64,000 bases of DNA. Source: Achromobacter xylosoxidans. GTDB taxonomy: Bacteria; Pseudomonadota; Gammaproteobacteria; Burkholderiales; Burkholderiaceae_B. A program made the translations under genes and the position numbers. Below the pieces are notes generated by a model. That model ran no database searches and was not told where the DNA came from. It saw only the letters and a program-made list of their open reading frames with translations. This document shows positions 24,633-36,057 of the stretch, one piece after another (position 1 is the stretch's first letter; every line of letters begins with the position of its first letter). Where the stretch lies: contig NZ_MTLG01000067.1 of the NCBI RefSeq assembly GCF_002192695.1, forward strand, positions 62,001-126,000, written 5' to 3'.

Positions 24633-25379
24633 ATGAACGCACCATCCACCGCCGCCGCCGACCAGGTCTTTTCCAGCCTGGGACGCCCCGACAACCTGCC
24701 GGACGAGATCGCCTCGCAGATCCGCCAGAAGATCGTGGCGCGCGAATTCGAGCCGGGCCAGCGCCTGCCCACGGAATTCGAGCTGGCGCAGATGTTCGCC
24801 GTCAGCCGCAACGTGGTGCGCGAGGCGATCGCGCGGCTGAAGCTGTCGGGATATGTGGATACGCGGCGCGGCGTGGGTTCCTTCGTGGCGCTGGACGTGG
24901 GCACGCGCAATTTCGAGATCGCGCCCGAAGACCTGCTGCAGCCCGAACCGCTGGCGCACATCTTCCAGCTGCGCGTCGAACTGGAATCCGGCGCGGCGGC
25001 GCAGGCGGCCTTGCATCGCACCCCCGAACAGATCGAAACCCTGCGCCAGGCCTTGCAACGGGTCGACGCCGCGGGCAATGACTGGCAGGCCGGCGCCGAC
25101 CACGCGCTGGACTTCCACATGGCCGTGGGCGAGGCCACCAACAACCCTTATTTCGTGCGCCTGTTGGCGCACCTGCGCCACGTGTTCCGCGGCGCTGTGC
25201 GCACGCTGCGCTACACCAGCGCCGGCACCGAGCGCGTGCCGGAAATCGAGCGTGAACACCACCGCATCTTCGATGCCATCGTGGCCGGCGACAGCGAGGC
25301 CGCGCGCCTTGCCATGCGCGCCCACCTGACCAATGGCATCCAACGCCACCAGACAGTCATACAAGGAAAGCAACCGTGA
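24633..25379 (+). CDS. GntR-family regulator, FadR/FCD subfamily
   Basis: The 248-residue protein has an N-terminal GntR winged helix (QRLPTEFELAQMFAVSRNVVREAIARLKLSGYVDTRRGVGSFV, read in parts, about residues 22-88) and a C-terminal FCD ligand domain (FQLRVELESGAAAQAAL, HALDFHMAVGEATNN, EIEREHHRIFDAIVAGD). It lies inside the unit it likely controls: 82 bases after the CoA-transferase, and its stop overlaps the GTG start of the enoyl-CoA hydratase by four bases. Confidence 0.92.
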   Translation: MNAPSTAAADQVFSSLGRPDNLPDEIASQIRQKIVAREFEPGQRLPTEFELAQMFAVSRNVVREAIARLKLSGYVDTRRGVGSFVALDVGTRNFEIAPEDLLQPEPLAHIFQLRVELESGAAAQAALHRTPEQIETLRQALQRVDAAGNDWQAGADHALDFHMAVGEATNNPYFVRLLAHLRHVFRGAVRTLRYTSAGTERVPEIEREHHRIFDAIVAGDSEAARLAMRAHLTNGIQRHQTVIQGKQP

Positions 25380-26191
25380 CCATCCACCGCATCCTGCAGG
25401 GCGACATCACCGACAACATCGTGGCCGAGAAGCGCGGCGCGATAGGCTGGCTGACGTTCAACGATCCGCAGCGGCACAACGCCGTGTCGTTCGCCATGTG
25501 GGAGGCGGTGCCGGTGGTGCTGGAAGCCTTCCGCCAGGATCCGGAGATCCGGGCGGTGGTGCTGCAGGGCGCGGGCGGCAAGGCCTTCGTCAGCGGCGCG
25601 AACATCTCGCAGTTCGACACGCTGCGCAGCGGCGAAGACGCGGTGGTCGAATACGAGCGCGTCGCCGAAACCGCGCAGCTGGCGCTGTATGACTACGACA
25701 AGCCCACGATCGCGTACATCCAGGGCTATTGCATCGGCGGAGGCTTGAACATCGCCCTGTGCTGCGACATCCGCATCGCCTCGGACAACAGCAGTTTCGC
25801 GATTCCCGCCGGCAAGCTGGGCCTGGGCTACCGCCTGACCGCGATCCGCAACCTGGTGACCGCGGTCGGTTCGGCCAACGCGCTGGAAATCTTCCTGACG
25901 GCGGCGCGTTACGACGCCCATCAGGCCAAGGAGCTGGGCCTGATCCGCAGGGTGGCGCCGGTGGAAGAACTGCCGCAGGTGCTGGACGCCATGCTGGCGC
26001 AGATCCAGGCCAACGCGCCGCTCACGCTGCGCGCGGGCAAGAAGATGATCCGCCAACTGCAGCAGCTGGGACCGGAGGTCGATGTGGAAGGCATGCGCCG
26101 CCTGGTGCTGGAGTGTTTCGAAAGCAATGACTACCGCGAGGGCCGCAAGGAGTTCGCGGAAAAGAGAGCGCCGGTGTTCACCGGCACCTGA
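25376..26191 (+). CDS. Enoyl-CoA hydratase/isomerase family protein
   Basis: A 271-residue crotonase-fold protein. The two oxyanion-hole segments are GGKAFVSGANISQF and YIQGYCIGGGLNIALCCDIRIA, and the fold continues through FAIPAGKLGLGY. Glutamates at the classical hydratase positions are not obvious, so it may be an isomerase, hydrolase or lyase. The GTG start at 25376 overlaps the GntR stop (GTGA) and follows AAGGAAAG, indicating translational coupling. Confidence 0.88.
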   Translation: MTIHRILQGDITDNIVAEKRGAIGWLTFNDPQRHNAVSFAMWEAVPVVLEAFRQDPEIRAVVLQGAGGKAFVSGANISQFDTLRSGEDAVVEYERVAETAQLALYDYDKPTIAYIQGYCIGGGLNIALCCDIRIASDNSSFAIPAGKLGLGYRLTAIRNLVTAVGSANALEIFLTAARYDAHQAKELGLIRRVAPVEELPQVLDAMLAQIQANAPLTLRAGKKMIRQLQQLGPEVDVEGMRRLVLECFESNDYREGRKEFAEKRAPVFTGT

Positions 26192-26367
26192 TTTCCGGCC
26201 GCGGGCCGGATTCCCTACGCGGCTTGCAGGTCCGCGCCGTCGCCGGCGCGGCCGGGGGAGGCTTGCGTCCTGAATCCGCGCGCGGAACGGATCAACCCGG
26301 CCACCGATCCCACCGGGGACGGCCAGGCCACAGACCGTGCAACAAGCGCGGCGACGAGGAGACAGAC

Positions 26368-27351
26368 ATGAAAGCGGTTCATCTGAGGGCAGGCCTGGCG
26401 GGCTTGGCGGTATGGCTGTGCGCGGCGCCGCTGCACGCGCAGGGGGCCTATCCCAGCCAGCCGGTGCGCATCGTGGTGGGCTACGCCGCCGGCGGCACCA
26501 CGGACATCCTGGCGCGGGCGTTGGGCGAGCAGTTGAGCAAGGAGCTCAAGCAGCCCGTCATCATCGAGAACAAGGCCGGCGCCGCCGGCAACATCGCCGC
26601 GGCCTCCGTGCAGCAGGCCGCGCCCGACGGCTACACGCTGTTCATGGCCACCGTGTCCAGCCACGGCATCAATCCCGTCGTGTACAAGAAGTCGCTGGGC
26701 TACGACCCGGTGGGCGGCTTCACGCCGGTCAGCATGATCGCGTCCATCCCGCTGGTGCTGGTGGCCAATCCCAAGCTGCCGGTGGCGTCGGTGGCCGACC
26801 TGGTCAAGCTGGCGCGTGAGAAGCCGGGCGACCTGAACTATTCCTCCAGCGGCAATGGCTCGCCGGTGCACGTGGCCGGCGCCATGTTCGCCTCGGAGGC
26901 CAAGGTGCAGATCCAGCACGTGCCGTACCGCGGCGGGTCGCTGGCCAATTCCTCGGTCATGAGCGGCGAAACCCAGTTCAGCTTCGCCACCTTGCCGGCG
27001 GCCTTGCCGCAGGTTCGCGCGGGCGCCTTGCGCGCCCTGGCCGTGACCACCCGCGACCGGTCGGCGGAACTGCCCGACGTGCCCACGGTGGCCGAGGACC
27101 CGATGTTCAAGGGCTACGAGATCAACACCTGGAATGCGCTGATGGCGCCCAAGGGCACGTCCGACGCGGTGGTGGCGGTGCTGAACCAGGCGGTGGCGCG
27201 CTCGCTGGCCGTGCCGGCCCTGCAGACCCGCTTCAAGGGCGAGGGCGCCACGCCCGGCGCCAGCAGCCCGGCCGAGCTGGGCCAGTTCGTCAACGCGGAG
27301 CTGGCGCGCTGGGCGGGCGTCATCAAAGAGGTCGGCATCCAGATCGAATGA
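26368..27351 (+). CDS. Bug-family (TctC-like) periplasmic solute-binding protein
   Basis: The 327-residue protein has a signal peptide (residues 1-24, cleaved after LHAQ-type sequence) and the Bug/TctC pattern: YPSQPVRIVVGYAAGGTTDILAR, VIIENKAGAAGNIAA, APDGYTLFMA, NYSSSGNGSPVHVAG and HVPYRGGS. Such proteins bind carboxylates and are greatly expanded in Bordetella and Achromobacter. GAGGAGACA precedes the ATG. It follows the CoA-transferase/GntR/hydratase genes after 176 bases (containing a TCCGGCC/GGCCGGA hairpin at 26194-26210) and probably captures the unit's substrate. No tctAB membrane genes are nearby. Confidence 0.92.
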   Translation: MKAVHLRAGLAGLAVWLCAAPLHAQGAYPSQPVRIVVGYAAGGTTDILARALGEQLSKELKQPVIIENKAGAAGNIAAASVQQAAPDGYTLFMATVSSHGINPVVYKKSLGYDPVGGFTPVSMIASIPLVLVANPKLPVASVADLVKLAREKPGDLNYSSSGNGSPVHVAGAMFASEAKVQIQHVPYRGGSLANSSVMSGETQFSFATLPAALPQVRAGALRALAVTTRDRSAELPDVPTVAEDPMFKGYEINTWNALMAPKGTSDAVVAVLNQAVARSLAVPALQTRFKGEGATPGASSPAELGQFVNAELARWAGVIKEVGIQIE

Positions 27352-27437
27352 CCTCTGGCGGTCCGGGGGGATGACGGCCCGCAGCGGCGGAGTGGCGTAA
27401 TATGAATTGTGTTTCTTTCTCATTGACGCCAGATCCG

Positions 27438-28031
27438 ATGACCACGACCCCGACCGCCACCCCGCTGCACGCCCTGAATACCCGCCGTTCCTTCAAGTTC
27501 CTCCGCGCCCCGGCGCCCAAGCCGGCCGAACTCGAACAGATCCTGCAGGCGGCGATGTCGGCGCCCGACCATGGCGCCTTGCGCCCGTGGCGCTACGTGG
27601 TGATCCAGGGCGAGGCCATCGGCAAGCTGGCCGATCTGGCGCTGGACGCGGTCAAGCGCAGCGGCGATCCGCGCATGACGCCGGAAAAGGAAAAGTCCGT
27701 GCGCGAGTGGATGGCCGGCGTGCCGCTTTTCATCGCGGTGGCGCAGAAGATCGCGCACGACAATACCAAGATCCCGGAACAGGAACAGCTGCTGGCCACC
27801 GGCGCCGCCACCATGAACCTGCTGAACGCCGTGCACATGCTGGGCTATGGCGCGTTCTGGAGCACCGGCATCGGCACCTACGTCGAAGACGTGCAGAACG
27901 CGCTGGGCCTGGACGCGCTGGACTACCGCTTCCTGGGCTTTCTGGCCATCGGCACGCCGGCTTGCGCCGTGCCGCCGGCCAACCGTCCGGACTACCGCGA
28001 ATTCGTCACGGAGTGGACCGGTCCCGTCTGA
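27438..28031 (+). CDS. Nitroreductase family protein, YdjA-like
   Basis: The 197-residue FMN-dependent oxidoreductase resembles E. coli YdjA: LNTRRSFKFLRAPAP at the start (phosphate-contacting arginines), MSAPDHGALRPWRYVVI, and a C-terminal FLGFLAIGTPA. YdjA-type proteins are minimal nitroreductases with poorly known natural substrates. The frame is open to 27402, but ATG 27438 is chosen because conserved sequence begins soon after it. It is a single gene ended by a strong terminator at 28053. Confidence 0.88.
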   Translation: MTTTPTATPLHALNTRRSFKFLRAPAPKPAELEQILQAAMSAPDHGALRPWRYVVIQGEAIGKLADLALDAVKRSGDPRMTPEKEKSVREWMAGVPLFIAVAQKIAHDNTKIPEQEQLLATGAATMNLLNAVHMLGYGAFWSTGIGTYVEDVQNALGLDALDYRFLGFLAIGTPACAVPPANRPDYREFVTEWTGPV

Positions 28032-28052
28032 GACCGCCGTCCAGGATGAAGT

Positions 28053-28077
28053 AAACCGGCCCATGGCCGGTTTTTTT
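28053..28077 (+). terminator. Intrinsic terminator after nitroreductase gene
   Basis: AAACCGGCC (28053-28061), loop CAT, GGCCGGTTT (28065-28073) and a run of seven Ts (28071-28077). The A-rich left side also lets it act on the convergent strand. Confidence 0.93.
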
Positions 28078-28091
28078 ATGGAGTCTCCGGC

Positions 28092-28418
28092 TTAGCGCCG
28101 GCCCGCGATCGGCCGGAAAGCGCCGCGCACGAGCTTCTCCAGGCCCCAGCCCGCGAAGTAGAAGAGGGCCAGCGTGGGCAACCCGATCAGCAGATAGCCG
28201 CCGATCCAGGACAGGTTTCCCAGCAGGCGGTCCACGTTCAATTCATGCAGCAGCGCCAGTTGCAGCGCCAGCGGCAACTGCAGCAGCACGAAGCGCCCCT
28301 TGTCGTCGCCGTCGGCCGAGAGCGCGCCGGCAATGCAGAGGATGACGATGGAGAGGTACAGCGCGGCGAACACGATGCCGGTCCAGCTGAACCATTTCGA
28401 GGCGGTCAATCTAGGCAC
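28092..28418 (-). CDS. Hypothetical small membrane protein (108 residues)
   Basis: The product has a predicted N-terminal helix (WFSWTGIVFAALYLSIVILC), a second hydrophobic stretch in the middle and a third near the C-terminus (LSWIGGYLLIGLPTLALFYF), ending in a basic tail (RGAFRPIAGRR) that should stay in the cytoplasm. No family is recognised. It is transcribed alone between the nitroreductase terminator and the bkd operon; the 273 bases between its start and the bkd start (28419-28691) hold nothing else I can support. Confidence 0.65.
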   Translation of the reverse strand: MPRLTASKWFSWTGIVFAALYLSIVILCIAGALSADGDDKGRFVLLQLPLALQLALLHELNVDRLLGNLSWIGGYLLIGLPTLALFYFAGWGLEKLVRGAFRPIAGRR

Positions 28419-28667
28419 ATCGGCTTCCAGCGTATCAGGGACAGGCAGTATATGACGCCGCCGGCTGCCGCCGCCGCGATCCGCGCAAGCGTCGCGCGAC
28501 CCGCGACCGGCGCTGGGAGCGAGGCCTGGCGCGGCCCCTGTCTCGGGGCTGCGCCCTGTGCTACTCTGGCTGCCGGCCGTGCATGTTCATCCCTTTGCAC
28601 CGGCCGACGATGGCAATGTCCGAGGTCACCCCCTTGGGCAGTGTCTTGGTAAGAAGAATGCGCATGA

Positions 28668-29924
<1,257 letters not shown>

Positions 29925-29926
29925 TC

Positions 29927-30970
29927 ATGGCTATCGATAACAACGCTGGTCCGGCCTCCGCGCCGATGACCATGATCCAGGCTTTGCGCTCGGCCATGGA
30001 TGTGATGCTGGAGCGCGACAACAACGTGGTGGTGTTCGGGCAGGACGTCGGCTATTTCGGCGGCGTGTTCCGCTGCACCGAAGGCCTGCAGACCAAGTAC
30101 GGCAGCTCGCGCGTGTTCGACACGCCCATCTCCGAAGGCGGCATCGTCGGCGTGGCGGTGGGCATGGGCGCCTACGGCCTGCGTCCGGTCTGCGAGATCC
30201 AGTTCGCCGACTACTTCTATCCCGCTTCGGACCAGATCGTGTCCGAGGCCGCGCGCCTGCGCTACCGGTCGGTCAACGAGTTCGTCGCGCCCATGACCAT
30301 CCGCATGCCTTGCGGCGGCGGCATCTACGGCGGACAGACGCATAGCCAGAGCCCCGAGGCCATGTTCACCCAGGTCTGCGGGCTGCGCACGGTGATGCCG
30401 TCCAATCCCTATGACGCCAAGGGCCTGCTGATCGCGGCCATCGAGAACGACGACCCGGTCATCTTCCTGGAGCCCAAGCGGCTCTACAACGGCCCGTTCG
30501 ACGGCCACCACGACCGGCCCGTCACGCCCTGGACCGGGCGGCCGGGCAGCGTGGTGCCCACCGGCTACTACACCGTGCCGCTGGACACGGCCGCGATCGT
30601 GCGGCCGGGCAATGCGCTGACCGTCCTGACCTACGGCACCACCGTGCACGTGTCGCTGACCGCGGCCGAGGAAACCGGCATCGATGCGGAGGTCATCGAC
30701 CTGCGCAGCCTGTGGCCGCTGGACCTGGACGCCATCGTCAATTCGGTCAAGAAGACCGGCCGCTGCGTGGTGGTGCACGAGGCCACGCGCACCTGCGGCT
30801 TCGGCGCCGAGCTGATTTCGCTGGTACAGGAACACTGCTTCCATCACCTGGAGGCGCCCGTGGAGCGCGTGACCGGCTGGGATACGCCGTATCCTCACGC
30901 GCAGGAATGGGCGTACTTCCCCGGCCCGCGCCGGGTCGGCGAAGCGTTCAAGCGCGCGATGGAGGGTTGA
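29927..30970 (+). CDS. bkdA2: Branched-chain 2-oxoacid dehydrogenase E1 beta subunit
   Basis: The 347-residue transketolase-like subunit pairs with the alpha subunit in an alpha2-beta2 E1. Family marks include TMIQALRSAMDVML near the start, VVVFGQDVGYFGGVFRCTEGL, FDTPISEGGIVGVAVGMG and the C-terminal transketolase domain with LTYGTTVHVSL and VIDLRSLWPLD. It starts two bases after the E1 alpha stop and is followed after three bases by E2. Confidence 0.95.
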   Translation: MAIDNNAGPASAPMTMIQALRSAMDVMLERDNNVVVFGQDVGYFGGVFRCTEGLQTKYGSSRVFDTPISEGGIVGVAVGMGAYGLRPVCEIQFADYFYPASDQIVSEAARLRYRSVNEFVAPMTIRMPCGGGIYGGQTHSQSPEAMFTQVCGLRTVMPSNPYDAKGLLIAAIENDDPVIFLEPKRLYNGPFDGHHDRPVTPWTGRPGSVVPTGYYTVPLDTAAIVRPGNALTVLTYGTTVHVSLTAAEETGIDAEVIDLRSLWPLDLDAIVNSVKKTGRCVVVHEATRTCGFGAELISLVQEHCFHHLEAPVERVTGWDTPYPHAQEWAYFPGPRRVGEAFKRAMEG

Positions 30971-30973
30971 GAG

Positions 30974-32299
30974 ATGGGTATTCATGTCATCAAGATGCCC
31001 GACATCGGCGAAGGCATCGCGGAAGTGGAACTGGTCGCCTGGCACGTGAAGATCGGCGACATGGTGGCCGAGGACCAGCCGCTGGCCGACGTCATGACGG
31101 ACAAGGCCACGGTCGAGATTCCCGCGCCGGTGGTCGGCCGCGTGGTCGCGCTGGGCGGGGACGTGGGCCAGGTCATGGCCGTGGGCGGCGAACTGATCCG
31201 CCTGGAAGTCGAAGGCGAGGGCAATCTCAAGCCGGGCGCGGATGCGCCGCCAGCCAAGGCGGCCGCGGCTCCTGCCGCCGCGCAGCCCGCGGCTTCGGCG
31301 CCTGCGCCGCAGGCCGCGCCCGCGCCGAAGGCTGCCGCCGAAGTCGCCGCGCCCGCCAAGCCGGCTGCCGCGCCAGCCAAGCCCGCGCGCCTGGCGCCCG
31401 CCGCCGTCGCGCGCCAGCCCAGCGACAAGCCGCTGGCTTCGCCGGCCGTGCGCAAGCGCGCCTGGGACCTGGGCGTCGAACTGCGCTACGTGCACGGCAG
31501 CGGCCCGGCCGGCCGGATCCTGCATGAGGACCTGGACGCCTACCTGCAAGGGCAGGGCGCGGCAGGCCAGGCCCGCGGCGGCGTGGCCTACGCCGAGCGC
31601 AACGACGAGGAAAACGTGCCGGTCATCGGCCTGCGCCGCAAGATCGCGCAGAAGATGGCCGAGTCCAAGCGCCGCATCCCGCACTTCAGCTACGTCGAGG
31701 AAATCGATGTGACCGAACTGGAAGAGCTGCGCGCCAGCCTCAACCAGAAGTGGGGCGCGACGCGCGGCAAGCTCACGCTGCTGCCGCTGCTGGCGCGCGC
31801 GATGGTGGTGGCGCTGCGCGATTTCCCGCAGATCAACGCGCGCTACGACGACGAGGGCGGCGTGGTCACGCGCTACGGCGCGGTCCACATCGGCATCGCC
31901 ACGCAAAGCGACGGCGGCCTGATGGTGCCGGTCATGCGCCACGCCGAGGCGCGCGATCTCTGGTCCATGGCGGCCGAGATCGTCCGCCTGGCCGAGGCGG
32001 TGCGCACGGGCAGCGCCAGCCGCGACGAACTGTCGGGGTCGACCATCACCATCACCAGCCTGGGGCCCTTGGGCGGCATCGTCACCACGCCGGTGATCAA
32101 TCATCCCGAGGTCGGCATCGTGGGCGTGAACCGCATCGTCGAGCGGCCCGCCATCCGCAATGGCGCCGTGGTGGCGCGCAAGCTGATGAACCTGTCTTCG
32201 TCCTTCGACCACCGCGTGGTGGACGGCATGGACGCGGCGCGCTTCATCCAGGCGGTGCGCGCGCTGCTGGAACAACCCGCGCTGCTTTTCGTGGAGTAA
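30974..32299 (+). CDS. bkdB: Branched-chain dihydrolipoamide acyltransferase (E2)
   Basis: The 441-residue E2 core has one lipoyl domain (residues 1-80) with the lipoylated lysine at position 44 in [11 protein letters not shown] long Ala/Pro swinging linker (about 85-155) follows, then a peripheral-subunit-binding domain ([33 protein letters not shown]) and the catalytic acyltransferase domain ending in [17 protein letters not shown], with catalytic His413 and Asp417. It transfers the branched acyl group to CoA. Confidence 0.95.
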   Translation: MGIHVIKMPDIGEGIAEVELVAWHVKIGDMVAEDQPLADVMTDKATVEIPAPVVGRVVALGGDVGQVMAVGGELIRLEVEGEGNLKPGADAPPAKAAAAPAAAQPAASAPAPQAAPAPKAAAEVAAPAKPAAAPAKPARLAPAAVARQPSDKPLASPAVRKRAWDLGVELRYVHGSGPAGRILHEDLDAYLQGQGAAGQARGGVAYAERNDEENVPVIGLRRKIAQKMAESKRRIPHFSYVEEIDVTELEELRASLNQKWGATRGKLTLLPLLARAMVVALRDFPQINARYDDEGGVVTRYGAVHIGIATQSDGGLMVPVMRHAEARDLWSMAAEIVRLAEAVRTGSASRDELSGSTITITSLGPLGGIVTTPVINHPEVGIVGVNRIVERPAIRNGAVVARKLMNLSSSFDHRVVDGMDAARFIQAVRALLEQPALLFVE

Positions 32300-32301
32300 G
32301 C

Positions 32302-33705
<1,404 letters not shown>

Positions 33706-33713
33706 GCGATTGT

Positions 33714-33744
33714 GGGCAAGGCGCCGCGCGCGGCGTCCTTGCCC
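33714..33744. terminator. Large hairpin between convergent bkd operon and the exported dikinase-like gene
   Basis: GGGCAAGG (33714-33721) pairs with CCTTGCCC (33737-33744), and CGCCG/CGGCG pair inside with a CGCG loop and one bulged T. It begins eight bases after the E3 stop. No proper T-run follows, so termination efficiency is uncertain. Confidence 0.6.
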
Positions 33745-33765
33745 GCTTTGCCCCGCGGCGGGCCT

Positions 33766-35760
33766 TTACCGGCTGCCGTCGATATACGGCCTGGCCTGCA
33801 GGATCAGGATGTTCTCACCCTGCACGGCCCATTCGATGTCCTGGTCCGCGCCGCCCAGGCGCTGCTTGACCTGGCTGCCGACGGCAGCCAGGCGCGCCAC
33901 CAGCGCATCGTTCAACACCTGGCGCGCGCCTTCGATCGGCACTTCGCGCACGCCGCCCGCCGCATCCGGCACCAGCTGGGTGTCCTCGGCGGAACGGCTC
34001 AGCACCTGCACCGCCTTGGACCAGCTGGAGTACATCAGCTGCTCGGCCTGCCGCTGGCCTTCCACCACCTTGATGCCCAGACCGCGCTTGGCCGAGAGGT
34101 AGGTGACGTAGCGGCGCGAGGCGTCGAAGGGATCGCGCGTGATCATGACGCCTGAACTTTCCGACGCCGCGGCCTGTTGCACCAGCACCGCCATCACCAC
34201 GCCGTCCTGGCCGATGCCGGCCGCGCGCCGGGCTTCGTAGGCTTCGTAGTTGTAGACCGAGGCCCACACCGTCTGCACGGCTTGCGCCAGCGCGTCGGCC
34301 TGCGTCACGTTGGGCACGGTGGTGTAGAGCCCCGCGCCGCTGAATCCCGGCAGGTCCTCGGAATTGGACGAGCTGCGCACGAATACGCCGCGGCCCTGCA
34401 ATTGCTGCTGCCAGCGTTCGCGCCAGGCAGCGGCCAGCGCCGCATCCGGTTGCGCCTGGACGATATCCCGGCGCAGCGCGGCCAGTTCGGCGCGGCGCAC
34501 GTTGGCGTCGCTGGCGAAGTCCGCCCGCTGCTCCAGCGCGGCAATGCGCTGCGGCACGCCCAGCCGCGCCATGAAGGCGGCGTACTGCGCGAAGGGGATG
34601 CAAAAGCCGTCCGGCACGGTGGCCGCGGGCGGCAGCGCGGACTTCAGCGCGCCCAGGTTGGCGGCCTTCACGCCGCAATGGCGGCTGTCGCGCGTGGCCA
34701 TGCCGGAGAGCGGCTTGATCGCCTTGACTGTCAGGTCGGGCTTGGGCAGGGGCAGGGCGGTCTTGGGCGGCGGCGTGGTTTCAGGCTTGGCGATGCGCTG
34801 CAGCTGATAGCCGTTGCTGGTGACGGTCAGTTCGACCCACTGGCCGTCATGCTCGCGCAGCGCCGCCACGGCATCGCGCACGTAGGCGTTGGGAATGCGC
34901 CAGCCCTTGGCCAGCAGATTGACGTGGGACAGCAGGGTGGAGGGCCGCTGCGTCACCAGGCCGGCCACCGGCGGCAGCGCCACGGGCACCTCGTCCAGCA
35001 CCACGATATCGGTCGGCGACAGGTCCGGCGTGTCGTCCACCGAGGCCACGATGCGCAGCCGGCCCTGGGCGACGCCGGTGTTCAGCGGCAGGAAGGTCTG
35101 CTCGCGCAGCAGGGATTCCTGCGTCACGGCGTTCAGGCCGGCGTTTTGCGCGACCTGTTCATGCAGCGTCGAATTGGCCTTGAAGCGCACCGGTTCGTGG
35201 AAGCTGGCCTGCAGTTTCTCCTCGGTCAGTTTCAACAATTCGGGGTTGATCCGGTCGCCTTCCCAGAATTCATAGGTGTAGCCGGGCAGGCCGCGTTGCC
35301 AACTGAGGGTGCCGAACAGCAGGCGCCGCTGCGGGTCCTTGTACTGCGCGATCAGCGTGGCCTTGTCGTCGGCGGGCAAGAGGCGCCGCTCGCGCGCGAA
35401 GTTCTCGTGCAGCGTGTAGCGCGGCGTGTTGACGTAGTAGATCTTGCCGCCCTGTTTCCGGTCGATCACGAACAGCACGTGCGGGATCTCCAGCGGCGTG
35501 CCGGGGTTGTAGACCCGGGCAAGCTGCTGGAATTCGGCCTGGGTCCGGATCTGGCCCAGGAAGGCCGGGCCGGCTGTTTTGGCGTCCGCCGCCTGCTGCG
35601 CCGCGCGCTCGTCGGGGGTCAGCGGGCGGACGTTCTCGTACGGGGAAGGCTTGCGCGCGGTCTGGGCCTGGGCGGACGGGCCGAGGCTGGCGGCCAGCAC
35701 GGTCAGTGCAGCCAGGGCGATCAGGCGGGTCGGGCGGCGGGGGACAGGCAATGGACTCAT
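33766..35760 (-). CDS. Exported PEP-synthase/dikinase-like protein (phosphohistidine-like segment plus ATP-grasp)
   Basis: This 664-residue protein begins with a basic stretch and hydrophobic segment (residues 11-30) ending AQA, a predicted signal peptide cleaved near residue 32. The middle holds LLSHVNLLAKGWRIPNAYV, with His279 at the place of the phosphorylated His of dikinase swivel domains. The C-terminal part is a PEP/pyruvate-dikinase ATP-grasp: KAANLGALKSALP, VPDGFCIPF, FVRSSSNSEDLPGFSGAGLY, SGVMITRDPFD and a final LILQARPYID. The His segment precedes the ATP-grasp domain, as in glucan-water dikinases and unlike PEP synthase; no PEP-binding barrel follows. The substrate is unknown, and export of an ATP-using fold is odd. 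Confidence 0.82.
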   Translation of the reverse strand: MSPLPVPRRPTRLIALAALTVLAASLGPSAQAQTARKPSPYENVRPLTPDERAAQQAADAKTAGPAFLGQIRTQAEFQQLARVYNPGTPLEIPHVLFVIDRKQGGKIYYVNTPRYTLHENFARERRLLPADDKATLIAQYKDPQRRLLFGTLSWQRGLPGYTYEFWEGDRINPELLKLTEEKLQASFHEPVRFKANSTLHEQVAQNAGLNAVTQESLLREQTFLPLNTGVAQGRLRIVASVDDTPDLSPTDIVVLDEVPVALPPVAGLVTQRPSTLLSHVNLLAKGWRIPNAYVRDAVAALREHDGQWVELTVTSNGYQLQRIAKPETTPPPKTALPLPKPDLTVKAIKPLSGMATRDSRHCGVKAANLGALKSALPPAATVPDGFCIPFAQYAAFMARLGVPQRIAALEQRADFASDANVRRAELAALRRDIVQAQPDAALAAAWRERWQQQLQGRGVFVRSSSNSEDLPGFSGAGLYTTVPNVTQADALAQAVQTVWASVYNYEAYEARRAAGIGQDGVVMAVLVQQAAASESSGVMITRDPFDASRRYVTYLSAKRGLGIKVVEGQRQAEQLMYSSWSKAVQVLSRSAEDTQLVPDAAGGVREVPIEGARQVLNDALVARLAAVGSQVKQRLGGADQDIEWAVQGENILILQARPYIDGSR

Positions 35761-35879
35761 GAACGGGCAGGCGGGGCGCAGGGAGTGGCGATGATATCGG
35801 AGCCGTGCCGGCCTTTGTTTCCAGATGCGTCCAACTATGCGTTGAAGTTGCCATGGCGGCGCAAAATACCCAATTTCAG

Positions 35880-36032
35880 TGATGTGCTTGCGGCCCGGGA
35901 TGTTGTCTAATTCCGCCCAGGCTTAATCGCGCCCGCCGGCGCCGCGGGAAACCGGCCATCTCTGCACGCGGTGATGGAGACGGTTTCTTTGTAGGGCCTT
36001 TTGAAGGAGCAGCTATCGCTGCTCCTTTTTTT
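35880..36032 (+). ncRNA. Candidate small RNA with nested stem and intrinsic terminator
   Basis: The gap between two minus-strand genes holds no ORF but contains structure readable on the plus strand. GAAACCG (35948-35954) pairs with CGGTTTC (35981-35987) around an inner CCATC (35956-35960) / GATGG (35973-35977). It is followed by a perfect terminator at 36004-36031 with a T-run on the plus strand only. No plus-strand gene is near on either side, so the terminator needs another transcript to explain it. The 5' end is a guess; no Rfam family was recognised. Confidence 0.42.
36004..36032 (+). terminator. Orphan intrinsic terminator (plus strand)
   Basis: AAGGAGCAGC (36004-36013), loop TATC, GCTGCTCCTT (36018-36027) and continuing Ts. 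The T-run is on the plus strand, although the neighbouring genes on both sides are on the minus strand. On the minus strand only TTCAAAA follows the stem. Confidence 0.85.
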
Positions 36033-36057
36033 CGGCATGCCCATGCGCCGCGCGCCA

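Noticed and set aside
35761..36057. Riboswitch upstream of the exported dikinase-like gene
   Set aside because: The structured segment reads on the plus strand with its terminator pointing away from that minus-strand gene, so it cannot be its leader.
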